DNA from: Pseudomonadota bacterium
Lineage (GTDB): Bacteria; Pseudomonadota; Alphaproteobacteria; Rhizobiales; Devosiaceae
Direction of reading: 5' to 3'
DNA length: 64,000 bases
Assembly: GCA_023388175.1 (NCBI GenBank)
Contig: JAEWGT010000004.1
Coordinates: 37,967-101,966, forward strand
Shown here: positions 29,542 through 38,809 of the stretch, piece by piece
Numbering within the stretch: the stretch's first letter is position 1
Layout of the letters: every line of letters begins with the position of its first letter
The notes under the pieces: generated by a model
The model's input: only the letters and a program-made list of their open reading frames with translations
Database searches by the model: none
Told to the model about the DNA's origin: nothing
Program-made: the position numbers and the translations under genes

Positions 29542-31035
29542 GTGACACATCCCAGCGATGATGACGATTTCAACCTCGATGGAGACACGCTGCATGAAGA
29601 GTGCGGCGTGTTTGGCATTTTGGGGCATGACGATGCCTCCACGCTCACCGCGCTGGGCCTGCACGCGCTGCAGCATCGTGGTCAGGAAGCGGCGGGCATC
29701 GTCAGCTTCGACGGCCAGCAATTCCACCAGGAAAAGCGCATGGGACTGGTGGGCGACCACTACACCGATCCCGCTGTCCTAGCCAAACTGCCCGGCAATA
29801 TCTCCATCGGCCATACCCGCTATTCCACCACCGGCGAGGTCGCACTGCGCAATGTGCAGCCGCTGTTTGCGGAGCTGGAAGTGGGCGGCATCGCCATCGC
29901 CCATAATGGCAACTTTACCAATGGGCTGACACTGCGCCGCCAGATCATCGCCACGGGGGCCATCTGCCAGTCCACCTCGGACAGCGAAGTGGTGCTGCAC
30001 CTGATCGCGCGCTCGCGGCACTCCTCCAGCACCGACCGCTTCATCGACGCCATCCGCCAGATGGAAGGCGGCTACGCCATGCTGGCCATGACCCGCACAA
30101 AACTGATCGCGGCGCGGGATCCGGTGGGCATCCGCCCGCTTGTGATGGGTGAGCTCGACGGCAAGCCGATCTTCTGCTCGGAAACCTGTGCCCTCGATAT
30201 CGTCGGCGCCAAATATGTGCGCGATGTCGAGAATGGCGAAGTCATCATCTGCGAAATGCAGCCGGACGGCTCGATCAGCATAGATGCCCGCAAGCCGGCG
30301 CGGCCGGCGGCGGAGCGGCCCTGCCTGTTCGAATATGTCTATTTTGCCCGCCCCGATTCGATCGTCTCAGGCCGTTCGGTCTATAAGGCGCGCAAGAATA
30401 TGGGCATCAACCTGGCCAAGGAAGCGCCGGTGGAGGCCGACGTGGTCGTGCCCGTGCCCGATGGTGGCACGCCAGCGGCCATCGGCTTCGCACAGCAGAG
30501 CGGCATTCCTTTCGAGCTCGGCATTATCCGCAATCACTATGTGGGCCGAACCTTCATCGAGCCGACGCAACAGATTCGCGCCTTCGGCGTGCGCCTGAAG
30601 CACTCTGCCAACCGGGCCGAGATCGCCGGCAAACGCGTGGTGCTGATTGACGATTCCATCGTGCGCGGCACGACGTCGATCAAGATTGTGCAGATGATGC
30701 GCGATGCCGGCGCCACCGAGGTGCATATCCGCGTCGCCAGCCCGATGATCTTCCATTCGGATTATTACGGCATCGACACGCCCGACCCGGACAAGTTGCT
30801 GGCCAATCAATATGCCGATCTCGATGCCATGTGCCGCTATATAGGCGCGGATTCCCTGCAATTTCTGTCCATCGACGGGCTTTACGAGGCCGTGGGCGGC
30901 GAGAAGCGCAATCCACAGGCGCCACAATTTACCGACCATTACTTCACCGGCGACTATCCAACGCACTTGACCGATCTCAATGGTGGGACCAAGAGCAGCC
31001 CCAAGCAGGTTTCGCTGCTCAAGGAAGCGGGTTAA
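29542..31035 (+). CDS. purF: Amidophosphoribosyltransferase
   Basis: First committed step of purine synthesis, transferring glutamine ammonia to PRPP. A short propeptide precedes the nucleophile cysteine in LHEECGVFGILGHDDA. The PRPP-binding loop is VVLIDDSIVRGTTS. Start: the GTG at 29542 has GGAG at good spacing, while an ATG at 29530 has no ribosome site. It overlaps the following SDR start by 1 base. Confidence 0.96.
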   Translation: MTHPSDDDDFNLDGDTLHEECGVFGILGHDDASTLTALGLHALQHRGQEAAGIVSFDGQQFHQEKRMGLVGDHYTDPAVLAKLPGNISIGHTRYSTTGEVALRNVQPLFAELEVGGIAIAHNGNFTNGLTLRRQIIATGAICQSTSDSEVVLHLIARSRHSSSTDRFIDAIRQMEGGYAMLAMTRTKLIAARDPVGIRPLVMGELDGKPIFCSETCALDIVGAKYVRDVENGEVIICEMQPDGSISIDARKPARPAAERPCLFEYVYFARPDSIVSGRSVYKARKNMGINLAKEAPVEADVVVPVPDGGTPAAIGFAQQSGIPFELGIIRNHYVGRTFIEPTQQIRAFGVRLKHSANRAEIAGKRVVLIDDSIVRGTTSIKIVQMMRDAGATEVHIRVASPMIFHSDYYGIDTPDPDKLLANQYADLDAMCRYIGADSLQFLSIDGLYEAVGGEKRNPQAPQFTDHYFTGDYPTHLTDLNGGTKSSPKQVSLLKEAG

Positions 31036-31769
31036 TGACCGAAAATAACGAACTGACCGGCAAGGTCGTGCTGGTCACGGGCGCATCGCGTGGCATCGGC
31101 TATGCAGCTGGCCTGGAAGCAGCGCGACGGGGTGCTCACGTGATTGCGGTTGCCCGCACGGTGGGTGGGCTCGAAGACCTCGATGACGAAATTCAGAAAC
31201 TGGGTGGCTCCACCACTCTTGTGCCGCTCGACCTGCGCGACGGCGATGCCATTGACCGGCTCGGCGCGGCGATTTTCGAGCGCTGGGGGCATCTGGACGG
31301 GCTGATCGCCAATGCCGGCCAGCTCGGCGTGCTGAGCCCCGTCGCCCATATCAAGCCGGACGATTTCGACAAGGTCCTGGCGGTCAATGTGACGGCCAAT
31401 TACCGGCTGCTGCGGTCGCTGGACCTGCTGCTGCGCCAGGCCGAGGCGGGCCGAGCAGTGTTCGTATCATCCTCCTCCGCCCGGTCCGCGCGGCCGTTCT
31501 GGGGGCTTTATGCGGCCAGCAAGGCGGCGCTGGACGCGCTCGTCAAGTCCTATGCCGGCGAGGTGGAGCAGACCAAGGTTCGGGCCAATCTGTTCTATCC
31601 CGGCGCCGTGCGCACTGCGATGCGGGCAAAGGCAATGCCGGGCGAAAACCCGGAGACCCTGCCGGCGCCGGCTGCCATCGCTCCGCAGGTTGTCGATCTC
31701 CTCAGCCCTTCGCTTGCCGAACATGGCCGCCTGTTCGACGTGGCGACAGGCCAGTTTGAAGACATCTGA
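31035..31769 (+). CDS. SDR family NAD(P)-dependent oxidoreductase
   Basis: A 244-residue short-chain dehydrogenase. The cofactor motif is TGASRGIG, NAG occurs in LIANAGQLGVLSP, the catalytic Ser sits in VSSSSARSAR, and YAASKAALDALV supplies Tyr and Lys. It resembles the YciK-like group often placed next to purF in Rhizobiales. Its substrate is unknown. The ATG overlaps the purF stop (TAATG) and the next gene follows after 2 bp. Confidence 0.9.
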   Translation: MTENNELTGKVVLVTGASRGIGYAAGLEAARRGAHVIAVARTVGGLEDLDDEIQKLGGSTTLVPLDLRDGDAIDRLGAAIFERWGHLDGLIANAGQLGVLSPVAHIKPDDFDKVLAVNVTANYRLLRSLDLLLRQAEAGRAVFVSSSSARSARPFWGLYAASKAALDALVKSYAGEVEQTKVRANLFYPGAVRTAMRAKAMPGENPETLPAPAAIAPQVVDLLSPSLAEHGRLFDVATGQFEDI

Positions 31770-31771
31770 CC

Positions 31772-32365
31772 ATGGTTGAGCTGCGCCCATATCGGCCCGG
31801 CGACCTTGATGCCCTTTATCGCATCTGCCTGCAAACCGGCGATGCCGGAGGCGACGCCACCGCATCGCATAACGACCCGCAACTGGTTGGGCATATCTAT
31901 GCCGCACCCTATGGCGTGATCGAGCCACAAAACGTGTTCGTTGCGGAAGATGAGGCCGGCGTGGCCGGATATGTCGTCGGCACCCATGACAGCACTGGTT
32001 TTGCCGAGAGGCTGGAAGCCGAATGGTGGCCGGCGCTACGCCAGCGCTATGCCAGTGCGCAAGGCATGACCGAGACCGATACCGCCCGTATCGACATCAT
32101 CATGCGGCCACATCGCTCGCCAGCGGATCTGGTGGCAGCCTATCCGGCGCATATACACATGAACCTCCTGCCCCGCCTGCGTGGGCAGCGCATCGGCACC
32201 AGATTGCTTACCCTCTGGGTCGAGCAGGCGCGGCAAGCCGGAGTGAAGGGCATTCACCTGGGTGCCAGCGCCAGCAATGCGGGCGGGATCGCCTTCTGGA
32301 CGAGCAGCGGCTTTGTCCGCCTGCGCGATGACGGCGGCGCCGCCTGGTTTGGCATGGCGCTTTGA
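31772..32365 (+). CDS. GNAT family N-acetyltransferase
   Basis: A 197-residue acetyltransferase beginning VELRPYRPGDLDALYRICLQTGDAG. The acetyl-CoA motif A lies in HMNLLPRLRGQRIGTRLLTLWVE, where RGQRIGT is the pyrophosphate-binding loop. IHLGASASNAGGIAFWTSSGF is the usual strand 5 region. This layout resembles family members with a diverged N-terminal half. Its substrate is unknown. It is the last gene of the purF-SDR-GNAT run and a terminator follows directly. Confidence 0.88.
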   Translation: MVELRPYRPGDLDALYRICLQTGDAGGDATASHNDPQLVGHIYAAPYGVIEPQNVFVAEDEAGVAGYVVGTHDSTGFAERLEAEWWPALRQRYASAQGMTETDTARIDIIMRPHRSPADLVAAYPAHIHMNLLPRLRGQRIGTRLLTLWVEQARQAGVKGIHLGASASNAGGIAFWTSSGFVRLRDDGGAAWFGMAL

Positions 32366-32391
32366 AAAAAGGCCCGGTCAGACCGGGCCTC
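32364..32391. terminator. Bidirectional terminator
   Basis: A perfect stem AGGCCCGGT-cag-ACCGGGCCT at 32370-32390 is flanked on the minus strand by six T residues. It terminates the minus-strand CorC gene or the plus-strand GNAT gene, whose ends converge here. Confidence 0.75.
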
Positions 32392-32398
32392 CTATTGT

Positions 32399-33763
32399 TC
32401 AGCTTGGCACGACCAGCGGAGCGATCAGCACCTTGTCGATGCGGTGGCCGTCGAGGTCGACGACCTCGAATTTCCAGCCGTCGCGCTCGAAGGTTTCGCC
32501 CACTGCAGGCATGTGATTGAGGCTGGCCAGAACGTAACCCGCCAGCGTCTCGAAGCGCGCATCTTTGGGCACGGGCACCTTGAAGCGCTCGCGGAAATCG
32601 CCCACCGGCATCCAGCCGGCGACGAGCCAGGAGCCGTCCGCACGCTCGACGACGGCCGGCTCGTCGCCTGGCTCCTCGTTGTAAACGCCCGTGATCACCT
32701 CAAGCACGTCGCCAAAGGTGATGATGCCTTCAAAATGGCCATACTCATCGACCACCAGAGCGAGCTGGGAGGTGGACTTGCGGATGGCGTCGATCACGTC
32801 CAGCGCATTGGCATGTTCCATGACCACCGGCACAGGGCGTACCAGCTTGCGCAGATCCGGCTGCTGGCCCGCAGCAAGCGCAGGCAGCAGGTCGGACAGG
32901 GAGAGCGCACCAAGGATTGAGTCGGCGTCTCCCTCCTGCACCAGAACCTTGGAATGGCTGCTGGCGAGAATGGTCTTGAGGTTTTCCTCATAGGAGTCTT
33001 CGACATCGACCACGATGACATCAAGGCGCGGCGTCATGATACCGCGGGCGGAGCGATCGGCCAGGCGCATGACGCCGGAGATCATGGAATGCTCCTCGGT
33101 CTCGAAAATACCTGCGGTGGTGGCTTCGGCGATGATGGTGCGCACCTCTTCCTCAGTCACCGATTCCTCGGCCTGCCCGCCCTGCCGCAGAAGGCGCAGG
33201 ACCAGCTTGCCGGAGATATCGAGGAACCAGACGATCGGCGTGCCGACCAGCGCCAGCATGGTCATCGGGCCCGCAACACGCGAGGCGACCGCCTCGGGAT
33301 TGCGCAGTGCGACCTGCTTTGGCACCAGCTCGCCCAGAATGAGCGTTGTATAGGTGATTGCCACCACGACGACGCCCGTACCGACAATGTCGGCGACACT
33401 GGATGCCACGCCAGCTTCGCGCAGCACTGCAGCCAGGCGCAGGCCAAGCGTTGCGCCGGAAAACGCACCTGAGAGAATACCCACAAGGGTAATGCCGATT
33501 TGTACGGAGGACAGGAACTTGCCCGGATCCTCGGCCAGCTTGATGGCCTGAGCGGCGCCTTTGTTGCCCTGATCGGCCAGGACTTTGAGACGCGCGGGAC
33601 GGGAAGAAACGACGGCCAGTTCAGACATGGCCAGAGCGCCGTTCACCAGAATCAGAACGACGACGATGAGGATTTCTGTAAGCAACAAAGTGCAATGTTG
33701 ACACGCCGCGACCAATGGCGGGGTGCTACGACGCGCGCAATATAGGGCAAATTCGGGCGGCAT
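32399..33763 (-). CDS. CNNM/CorC-type hemolysin family protein
   Basis: An integral membrane protein with a DUF21 (CNNM) transmembrane domain (LIVVVLILVNGALAMSELAVV, then segments near SVQIGITLVGILSGAF and ITYTTLILGELVPKQ). Two CBS domains (about residues 220-340) and a C-terminal CorC_HlyC domain (about 355-450) follow. Family members take part in Mg/Co homeostasis. Start uncertain: the first in-frame ATG is used, but a TTG at 33685, just before LLTEILIVV, fits the family N-terminus better. Confidence 0.9.
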   Translation of the reverse strand: MPPEFALYCARRSTPPLVAACQHCTLLLTEILIVVVLILVNGALAMSELAVVSSRPARLKVLADQGNKGAAQAIKLAEDPGKFLSSVQIGITLVGILSGAFSGATLGLRLAAVLREAGVASSVADIVGTGVVVVAITYTTLILGELVPKQVALRNPEAVASRVAGPMTMLALVGTPIVWFLDISGKLVLRLLRQGGQAEESVTEEEVRTIIAEATTAGIFETEEHSMISGVMRLADRSARGIMTPRLDVIVVDVEDSYEENLKTILASSHSKVLVQEGDADSILGALSLSDLLPALAAGQQPDLRKLVRPVPVVMEHANALDVIDAIRKSTSQLALVVDEYGHFEGIITFGDVLEVITGVYNEEPGDEPAVVERADGSWLVAGWMPVGDFRERFKVPVPKDARFETLAGYVLASLNHMPAVGETFERDGWKFEVVDLDGHRIDKVLIAPLVVPS

Positions 33764-33807
33764 GAATAGCGGCCGCGGGAAATTACCCTATTTATACCCC
33801 TTGCACT

Positions 33808-35271
33808 TTAGCCGATGCGCCGCTTGGTCTTGTCGTCATAGGGGTTCTTGCCCCCTCTGATCCACAGGCGAATGGGCGTGCCGGGCATGTCAAAAGCCTC
33901 GCGCATGCCATTGACCAGATAGCGCTGATAGGAAGCGGGCACAGCATCGGGACGCGAGGCGAAGATGATGAAGCTGGGCGGCCTTGTCTTGGCCTGGGTC
34001 ATGTAGCGCATCTTGAGGCGACGGCCAGACACGGCCGGGGGTGGATGCCCCTCGATCATTCCCGCCAGCCAGCGATTGAGCCGGGAGGTCGAGACGTGGG
34101 CATTCCAGCTGCGCTCGATGGTGAAGATCGCGTCCATGAGCTTGTCGATGTTGCGACCGGTAAGGCCCGACAGCGTGACCAGCGGCACGCCCCTGATCTG
34201 TGGCAGCAGGCGCTCGCAGGCTTCGCGCAGCTCGGACAGCGCCTTGTTCTTGTCCTCGATAAGATCCCACTTGTTGAGCGCGATGACCATGGCGCGGCCT
34301 TCGCGCTCGACAAGATCAGCCAGCGCCAGATCCTGCTTCTCGAATGGAATGGTGGCGTCGAGCAGCAGCACGACGACTTCGGCATATTGAATCGAGCGCA
34401 GGCTATCGCCCACGGCCAGCTTTTCGAGCTTTTCCTGCACCCGGGAGCGGCGGCGAATACCGGCAGTATCCACCAGATTGATCGTGCGCCCCTCCCATTC
34501 CCATGGCACGAGAATGCTGTCGCGGGTAATGCCGGCTTCGGGGCCGACCAGCACACGGTCCTCGCCCACCATGCGATTGACCAGCGTGGACTTGCCCGCG
34601 TTGGGGCGGCCTACAATGGCAACGTTGAGATAACGACGTGGATTCCAGCGGAGCGTGGCGTCCTCACCCTCGCCTTCCAGCATGTCGGGAGTGATATCGA
34701 CATCGACCTCGGGCATGAAATCGAGGTCATCAATCCCCTCTGCGTCAGCATCCTGCTGCGCCTTCTTTTCGGCGGCGCGATCGATGGCGGCGGATACGAT
34801 GGAATACAGTTCGGACAGGCCAAGCCCGTGTTCGGCAGATAGCGCGATGGGCTCGCCGAAACCGAGCTTGAAGGCTTCGACAAGGCCGGCTTCGGCGGTC
34901 TTGCTCTCGGCCTTGTTGCCGACCAGATGGACGCCCTTGCCCGCCTTGCGCAGCACCTGGGCGAAGCGCTGGTCGAGCGGGGTGACCCCGGCCCGGGCAT
35001 CGATCATGAACAGGATAATGTCGGCTTCCCGGATCGCCAGTTCGGTCTGCTGACGCATGCGGTCTTCGAGGCTGCCATCGCGGACATCCTCATAACCGGC
35101 CGTGTCGAGGACGCGGAAAGTGAGATCGGCAATATGCCCCTCGGCCTCCCGGCGGTCGCGCGTAACGCCCGGCGTGTCATCGACCAGCGCAATCTTGCGG
35201 CCGACCAGCCGGTTAAACAGGGTGGACTTGCCCACATTGGGACGACCGACAATGGCTAGCGTGACCGTCAT
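33808..35271 (-). CDS. der: Ribosome-associated GTPase Der (EngA)
   Basis: An essential GTPase with two tandem G domains, needed for 50S maturation. G domain 1 has GRPNVGKST and DTAGYED. G domain 2 has GRPNAGKST, DTAGI and ALNKWDLI. The C-terminal KH-like domain ends in WIRGGKNPYDDKTKRRIG. An acidic linker of about 40 residues separates the two domains. At 487 residues it is slightly longer than E. coli Der. Confidence 0.97.
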   Translation of the reverse strand: MTVTLAIVGRPNVGKSTLFNRLVGRKIALVDDTPGVTRDRREAEGHIADLTFRVLDTAGYEDVRDGSLEDRMRQQTELAIREADIILFMIDARAGVTPLDQRFAQVLRKAGKGVHLVGNKAESKTAEAGLVEAFKLGFGEPIALSAEHGLGLSELYSIVSAAIDRAAEKKAQQDADAEGIDDLDFMPEVDVDITPDMLEGEGEDATLRWNPRRYLNVAIVGRPNAGKSTLVNRMVGEDRVLVGPEAGITRDSILVPWEWEGRTINLVDTAGIRRRSRVQEKLEKLAVGDSLRSIQYAEVVVLLLDATIPFEKQDLALADLVEREGRAMVIALNKWDLIEDKNKALSELREACERLLPQIRGVPLVTLSGLTGRNIDKLMDAIFTIERSWNAHVSTSRLNRWLAGMIEGHPPPAVSGRRLKMRYMTQAKTRPPSFIIFASRPDAVPASYQRYLVNGMREAFDMPGTPIRLWIRGGKNPYDDKTKRRIG

Positions 35272-35298
35272 GGCGGTTTTCCCTTCGGCGAAGCCGGA

Positions 35299-36009
35299 TT
35301 ATTCGGCGACCGGCTCGTCGGCGGCGATGGCGTCATCGCTCGCAGGAGCGCTTGCAGTGCCGGCGGAGAGCATCTGCGCCATGTAATAGGCCATGCGGCT
35401 GCGCAGACCCGAGGTCGCCAGAGGATCGTCCAGAACCGCCTGGAAACTGGCTTCGGCGGCAGCAAAATTTCCGGCCTTGTATTGTGCGAGCCCCAGAATC
35501 TCGCGCGCAACGCGGCGGAACTGACTGTCATCGGTGGCGAGGGTAGCGATGCGGGCCTCCACCTCGGCCAGAGTGCCATGATCGACAAGAAGATTGCCCG
35601 CCAGCAGCAGGGCCAGCTCGCGCAGGCGCATATTGGACTGGGTATTGGCCAGAGCGTCATAGGCGGCAACGGCGGCCGGGACATCGCCCTGCTCGGCAAG
35701 AAGCGCTGCCCGCCGGAATTCGGCAAGCACCGGATAACCGCCCGAACCATCTGCAATCAACTGTTCGAGCTGGGTTTGAGCCGCAGCCAGGTCGCCCCGC
35801 TCGGCGGTGTCGAGCGCCGCGTAAAGCTCCTGGGAGGACTGCGAGGACTGGCTCTTGGTGTACCAGGTCCAACCTTCATTGGCCGCCACAAGGACAACGA
35901 TTGCGACAGCGCCACCGATCACGAAAGGCGCAAAACGACGCCAGAGCGCCCGCATACGGTCGGAGCGCAGTTCTTCGTCGATTTCGCGAAAGATGTTTTC
36001 GTTGGACAT
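35299..36009 (-). CDS. YfgM-like TPR membrane protein
   Basis: A 236-residue protein with a cytoplasmic N-terminus (MSNENIFREIDEELRSDRMRALWRRF), one membrane segment (FVIGGAVAIVVLVAA) and a periplasmic TPR-like region of Ala-rich helical repeats. This matches the TPR_21/YfgM family, which acts with the Sec-associated chaperone network. It lies 27 bp upstream of der, as yfgM does near der in E. coli, with bamB missing between them. Confidence 0.87.
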   Translation of the reverse strand: MSNENIFREIDEELRSDRMRALWRRFAPFVIGGAVAIVVLVAANEGWTWYTKSQSSQSSQELYAALDTAERGDLAAAQTQLEQLIADGSGGYPVLAEFRRAALLAEQGDVPAAVAAYDALANTQSNMRLRELALLLAGNLLVDHGTLAEVEARIATLATDDSQFRRVAREILGLAQYKAGNFAAAEASFQAVLDDPLATSGLRSRMAYYMAQMLSAGTASAPASDDAIAADEPVAE

Positions 36010-36172
36010 AGCCAGCCGCCGATACGTTCAAATTCGGCGCAGCTTTATCATGCGTCCCTCGGAATGCAAACCGGATGCGGCCCGTGTTTGACGGCATTAA
36101 CCCTGGTTCCAGCCTTAACATGCCGGTGTTTGCGCCCGGGTGTAGATTGCCCGGCAAATCAGGCGCGATGTC

Positions 36173-37318
36173 ATGAGCAGCAGACGAGACCAAAGCATCG
36201 ACTTTTTCAGGGGCGTCGCAATCCTGCTCGTGGTGTTGTTTCACTTCACGGCGCGGCTACCGAACGCGGCACTTCATATCGTCGAAGACGCTCCCCTGCC
36301 GGTTTTCCTGGGCTGGGTGGGTGTCTATTTCTTCTTCATCATATCAGGCTACTGCATCTTCATGACGCTGGAGCGCTCGGCCAGCGTCAGCCAGTTTCTC
36401 GCTCGCCGGTTCTCGCGCATATACCCGGCCTTCGCGGCGGCGGTGTTGCTGCTGTTCGCCTTCGGACTGATCTTCCAGATTCCATCCGTGCCCGAGGCCA
36501 ATTTCCATGAGACCCAACCCGGCCCGCTCGACGTGGCGCTGAACCTGATCTTCATTGGCGAGATCGGAGAATGGGTAAACGGCTCATTCTGGTCCATCGC
36601 GGTCGAGGTCAAATTCTACGCCCTCGTGGCGCTGCTGGCCTATCTGATGCCGGACAGAGGCCGGTTTGGCCGTGTATTCGGCTTCCTGGCCCTGGGCATG
36701 GGCGCCGTATGGATGGCGTCGACGCTGGTCAGCGGCGCCGGCGCGCTGACGCCGCAATCGCTTCTGAAATTCCTCACCATCGCGCCCTATCTGTCGTTTT
36801 TCGCGGTTGGCATATTGGGCTGGCAATATGAGCAGGGCCGCGCGGGGGCCGGCAAATTGCTATCGGCCAATCTGGTGCTATCCACCGCGATCGTATGGGT
36901 AGAGGCTTATTCGTTCGAGTTGCATGACGGCTGGCTGATCGCTTCGGCCTGCGCGCTGGCCTATCTGGCCCTGACACTGCTTTTTGTCCGCTTCATTCGG
37001 GGACATGCCATCCCCGCCATTCCCGGCGTGACATGGGCCGTGGCGCAGATGGGTGTGCTGAGCTTCTCCTGGTATCTGATCCACGAAAATATCGGCATCA
37101 GCATGCTGGCGACCTTTGATCTCTACCTGCCGGCACAGGTCGCACTCTGGCTGGTGGTTGTCTCCACCTTCATCATGGCCGAGGTATTCACCAACCTGTT
37201 CGAATGGCGGTTCCGCAAGCCTGTAGAGCATGCAGCGACCGCAGTTCTTGAATGGATAAGCAGCGCATTCAAGCTGGTTCCGCGACAGCAGGTCGACCCG
37301 CGGTTCTTGACGAAATAG
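36173..37318 (+). CDS. Acyltransferase family 3 membrane protein
   Basis: An integral membrane O-acyltransferase of about ten helices. It shows the AT3 signature SIDFFRGVAILLVVLFHFTARLP near the N-terminus, with the key His in LFHF. GVYFFFIISGYCIFMTLERSASVSQFLARRFSRIYPAF and SFWSIAVEVKFY follow. Such enzymes acylate sugars or glycans at the cell surface. The acceptor cannot be read from the context, since the flanking genes are unrelated. It is monocistronic. Confidence 0.92.
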   Translation: MSSRRDQSIDFFRGVAILLVVLFHFTARLPNAALHIVEDAPLPVFLGWVGVYFFFIISGYCIFMTLERSASVSQFLARRFSRIYPAFAAAVLLLFAFGLIFQIPSVPEANFHETQPGPLDVALNLIFIGEIGEWVNGSFWSIAVEVKFYALVALLAYLMPDRGRFGRVFGFLALGMGAVWMASTLVSGAGALTPQSLLKFLTIAPYLSFFAVGILGWQYEQGRAGAGKLLSANLVLSTAIVWVEAYSFELHDGWLIASACALAYLALTLLFVRFIRGHAIPAIPGVTWAVAQMGVLSFSWYLIHENIGISMLATFDLYLPAQVALWLVVVSTFIMAEVFTNLFEWRFRKPVEHAATAVLEWISSAFKLVPRQQVDPRFLTK

Positions 37319-37579
37319 CGAAAATCAGCGCCGCGGTGCTGAAAGTACCATGCCGCCAAGGCCGCCTTGCCGAGCTGCTTGGAGGATGGGCGGGAGCATC
37401 ACATGCGCCGCCGGAAACCAGACGCCACAACAGGCATCACATTCCATTTATGTCGCTAAAATTAGCACAATGTTCTAATACTGATGACTTTTGCGCAAAT
37501 TCATTTGGTATATTGTGGGTTCAAGCAGTTTGCGCTGACAGACGCAACCTGCACCAGACAAGCCTTATCGAGCTGTGCC

Positions 37580-38764
37580 ATGAGCCTTATCGACACCCCC
37601 ATCCAGAAGCGCGGCGCCGGTCAGCAAAACCCGGCCACGCCTGCAGCACCCGGAACCGACTGCCCGCGGCGGGCATGGACACGCCAGGCACTGCTTCTGC
37701 TCGAAGCCGAGGGGCGCCGCTCTGCCGACACGCATCTCATCCCCCTGCCGATCAAGGGGTTTGAAAATACGCCGTTTTATCTCAAGGATGAATCCGCGCA
37801 CCCGACAGGCAGTCTTAAGCACCGCCTGGCGCGCTCGCTATTTCTTTATGGCATCTGCAACGGGCTGATCAAACAGGACACAACACTCACCGAGGCGTCG
37901 TCTGGCTCCACTGCGGTGAGCGAAGCCTATTATGCCCGCATGCTTGGGCTGAATTTCATCGCCGTCCTGCCCGCCACGACCAGCCCGAGCAAGATTGCTG
38001 CGATCACCCAGCAAGGCGGCAAGTGCCATCTGGTGGACGATGGCGGCACCATCTATCAGGTCGCGGCGGAGCTGGCCGAGCAAACCGGCGGCTATTATCT
38101 CGACCAGTTCACCTTTGCCGAGCGCGCCACCGACTGGCGGGGCAACAATAATATCGCCGAGTCCATCTTCCGGCAGATGGAGAGTGAGCGCTTTTCGGTG
38201 CCCAGTTGGGTCCTGATGGGCGCAGGAACGGGCGGCACGGCAGCCACGATAGGCCGCTATATCCGTTATCGCGGCTATAATACCCGGCTCTGCGTGGCCG
38301 ATGTCGAACATTCAGCCTTCTATGACGGCTGGCTCAATGCCGATACCGAGGCGCGCTGCGCACGCCCAAGCCGCATCGAGGGCGTTGGCCGGCCGCGCGT
38401 GGAAAAATCCTTCATGCCCGGCGTGGTCGATCACATGATCAAGCTGCCGGATGCCGCATCGATCGCCGCGATGCATGTGTTGTCGAAAATGCTCAGCCGC
38501 CGCGTTGGCGGATCGACCGGCACCAATTTCTATGGCCTGTGCTGGGCAGCCGACCAGATGCGGCAGACCGGCGTCGAAGGTTCGCTCGTATCGCTGATCT
38601 GCGACAGTGGCGAGCGTTATGGGGATACCTATTACAATCCGGCCTGGCTGGCAGAGCGCAATATCGACCCGACGCCACATATAGAAATGCTCGAACGCTT
38701 CCTGCGCGGCGAAGGACCGTTTGAAATGGCCTCGGTGATCAGAACAGAGAGCCCGGCAGCCTAA
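37580..38764 (+). CDS. PLP-dependent cysteine synthase-like enzyme
   Basis: A fold-type II PLP enzyme. The Schiff-base lysine is K80 in DESAHPTGSLKHR. The phosphate-binding loop is GAGTGGTAATIG, and SSGSTAVSEAYYARMLG matches the Asn/Ser substrate loop of cysteine synthases (here Ser for the usual Asn). It is a divergent member of the cysteine synthase/cystathionine beta-synthase family, so substrate prediction would be unsafe. Start: ATG at 37580 (MSLIDTPIQKRG). The 261 bp upstream hold no gene I can support. Confidence 0.85.
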   Translation: MSLIDTPIQKRGAGQQNPATPAAPGTDCPRRAWTRQALLLLEAEGRRSADTHLIPLPIKGFENTPFYLKDESAHPTGSLKHRLARSLFLYGICNGLIKQDTTLTEASSGSTAVSEAYYARMLGLNFIAVLPATTSPSKIAAITQQGGKCHLVDDGGTIYQVAAELAEQTGGYYLDQFTFAERATDWRGNNNIAESIFRQMESERFSVPSWVLMGAGTGGTAATIGRYIRYRGYNTRLCVADVEHSAFYDGWLNADTEARCARPSRIEGVGRPRVEKSFMPGVVDHMIKLPDAASIAAMHVLSKMLSRRVGGSTGTNFYGLCWAADQMRQTGVEGSLVSLICDSGERYGDTYYNPAWLAERNIDPTPHIEMLERFLRGEGPFEMASVIRTESPAA

Positions 38765-38775
38765 TAGGTACCGAC

Positions 38776-38795
38776 GTCCCGGCAATTGCCGGGAC
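38776..38795. terminator. Palindromic bidirectional terminator candidate
   Basis: A perfect 20-bp palindrome (GTCCCGGCAA-TTGCCGGGAC) lies between the converging ends of the PLP enzyme gene and guaA. The T-tract is weak on both strands, so it may instead be an mRNA-end-protecting hairpin. Confidence 0.5.
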
Positions 38796-38809
38796 TGACA
38801 TTCTGACGA